From contig CAWCOL010000005.1 of the NCBI GenBank assembly GCA_963797175.1, positions 372,001-436,000 on the forward strand: a stretch of 64,000 nt of DNA. Direction: 5' to 3'. This DNA is from DATLLN01 sp963797175 (GTDB lineage: Bacteria > Actinomycetota > Thermoleophilia > Gaiellales > JAICJC01). Of this stretch, positions 62,986 to 64,000 are shown in pieces. The translations under genes were made by a program, and so were the position numbers. Every line of letters starts with the position of its first letter. Positions within the stretch are counted from its first letter, which is position 1. The notes under the pieces are model-generated. The model saw nothing but the letters and a program-made list of their open reading frames with translations, ran no database searches and was not told the DNA's origin.

Positions 62986-64000
62986 TCAGAACAGCGACGG
63001 ATCGCGGTCCGGCGCGGGCAGGCCCAGGTGCCGGTATGCGGCGGCGGTGACCACCCGCCCACGCGGCGTCCGCTTGAGCAGGCCGAGCTGGAGCAGATAC
63101 GGCTCGTAGACGTCCTCCAGGGTGTCGGTCTCCTCGCCGATCGCGACCGCGAGCGTCGACAGCCCGACCGGGCCGCCGTCGAACGTCTCTGCCACGGCGC
63201 GCAGGATCGCCCGGTCGATCCGCTCCAGGCCGGCCTCGTCCACCTCGAACAGCTCCAGCGCCTCGGCGGCCACCGCGGCGTCGATCGCGCCGTCGCGGCG
63301 CACCTGCGCGTAGTCGCGCACCCGGCGCAGGATCCGGTTCGCGATCCGCGGGGTGCCGCGCGACCGCCGCGCGATCTCGTGCCCGCCGGCCGGGTCGAGC
63401 TCGACCCGCAGGATGCGGGCGGAGCGGCGGACGATCTCCTCGATGTCCTCGACGCCGTAGTGGTCGAGGCGGTGGGTGATGCCGAACCGGTCGCGCAGCG
63501 GCGTGGTCAGCAGGCCGGTGCGGGTGGTGGCGCCGACCAGCGTGAACGGGGCCAGGTCGAGCCGGATCGCGTGCGCGCCCGGCCCCTGCCCGATGACGAG
63601 GTCGATGCAGCCGTCCTCCATCGCCGGGTAGAGCAGCTCCTCGATCGCCCGGTTGAGCCGGTGGATCTCGTCGATGAAGAGCACGTCCTTGGGCTCGATC
63701 TTGGTCAGGATCGCGGCCATGTCCGCCTTGCGGTCGATCGCCGGCCCCGACGCGACGTGCAGGTGCGCCTCCATCTCGGTGGCGATGATCCCGGCCAGCG
63801 ACGTCTTGCCCAGCCCGGGCGGCCCCGCCAGCAGCACGTGCTCGCACGGCTCGTCGCGGTTGCGGGCCGCCTCCAGGAAGATGGCGAGCTGCTCCTTGAT
63901 CTGCTCCTGCCCGACGAACTCGGACAGGCGCCGCGGCCGCAGCGAGCGGTCGAGGTCCTCCTCGCCGGGGGCGAGCAGCGGATCGGGGATGCGGTGCTCC
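62986..64000 (-). CDS. ruvB: Holliday junction helicase RuvB (partial)
   Basis: At least 337 codons are present; the true N-terminus lies beyond the right edge. The reading from the edge starts EHRIPDPLLAPGEEDLDRSL and RRLSEFVGQEQIKEQL, leaving perhaps ten or so residues missing. Walker A is LLAGPPGLGKTSLA, Walker B VLFIDEIHRLNRAIEE, sensor LVGATTRTGLLTTPLRDRFG, and the winged-helix C-terminus is complete. RuvB drives branch migration with RuvA. It heads the visible part of a ruvB-Coa1-like-queA-tgt-secDF operon. Confidence 0.96.
   Translation of the reverse strand, partial: EHRIPDPLLAPGEEDLDRSLRPRRLSEFVGQEQIKEQLAIFLEAARNRDEPCEHVLLAGPPGLGKTSLAGIIATEMEAHLHVASGPAIDRKADMAAILTKIEPKDVLFIDEIHRLNRAIEELLYPAMEDGCIDLVIGQGPGAHAIRLDLAPFTLVGATTRTGLLTTPLRDRFGITHRLDHYGVEDIEEIVRRSARILRVELDPAGGHEIARRSRGTPRIANRILRRVRDYAQVRRDGAIDAAVAAEALELFEVDEAGLERIDRAILRAVAETFDGGPVGLSTLAVAIGEETDTLEDVYEPYLLQLGLLKRTPRGRVVTAAAYRHLGLPAPDRDPSLF

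Overview
This window is high-GC, densely packed bacterial chromosome. The order pyrR-pyrB-pyrC-carA-carB-pyrK-pyrD-mihF-gmk-rpoZ, an actinobacterial integration host factor, GTG starts and GTGA/ATGA gene junctions, an actinobacterial-type SOS box and many apparently leaderless promoters point to Actinomycetota. The NAD-type PyrK/PyrD pair in place of pyrF, the fused SecDF and the MoxR/DUF58/DUF4129/SpoIIM block suggest a deep lineage such as Thermoleophilia. That placement is an inference. There are no rRNA genes, CRISPR arrays, transposases or phage genes; one tRNA-Arg(CCG) is present.

Layout. 1-9.9 kb: a reverse-strand pyrimidine operon ending in mihF, gmk and rpoZ (cut by the window edge), headed by a PyrR-type RNA hairpin and an 11-codon leader ORF. 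10-14.5 kb: TetR regulator, two methyltransferases, a uracil-DNA glycosylase-like protein, an EamA permease and RNase Z. 14.5-15.1 kb: a two-gene SOS operon (small membrane LysM protein plus a 65-residue unknown) behind a textbook promoter with two LexA boxes, divergent from folP. 15.9-20.6 kb: two tandem M29 aminopeptidases flanked by inverted copies of a ~170-bp structured repeat, then a probable D-glutamate catabolic pair (dgcA-dgcN). 20.7-28.1 kb: a more accessory stretch with a secreted beta-propeller protein, a tandem HD + LuxR regulator divergent from an AmiC-like binding protein, an MFS pseudogene and an AraC/VOC pair. 28.2-35.3 kb: LOG protein, then the MoxR-DUF58-DUF4350-DUF4129-membrane protein-RDD block divergent from SpoIIM. 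35.4-41.9 kb: CorA, HIT, phosphomannomutase, thioesterase, GAF/fRMsr-like and small proteins. 41.9-48.3 kb: Rel, the third copy of the repeat, RecJ and a UbiB-type kinase. 48.4-56.5 kb: a membrane protein with HExxH, and a surface-glycan cluster (two alkaline-phosphatase-superfamily enzymes, glycosyltransferase, sulfotransferase, flippase). 56.6-64 kb: HD-GYP protein, SecDF, Tgt, QueA, a Coa1-like protein and RuvB (cut by the window edge).

The most unusual items are: (1) a dispersed repeat present three times, whose RNA folds into several stems supported by compensatory changes; (2) the SOS-controlled YneA/ChiZ-like operon; (3) the PyrR hairpin/leader-ORF arrangement; (4) a recurrent leaderless promoter grammar in which a TA...T hexamer lies 6 or 7 nt before the start codon of at least 14 genes. 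Several genes (secD, secF, tgt, queA, a thioesterase, a GNAT gene and possibly corA) carry single-base insertions. Seven are concentrated in 58.5-62 kb and look more like assembly error than biology.
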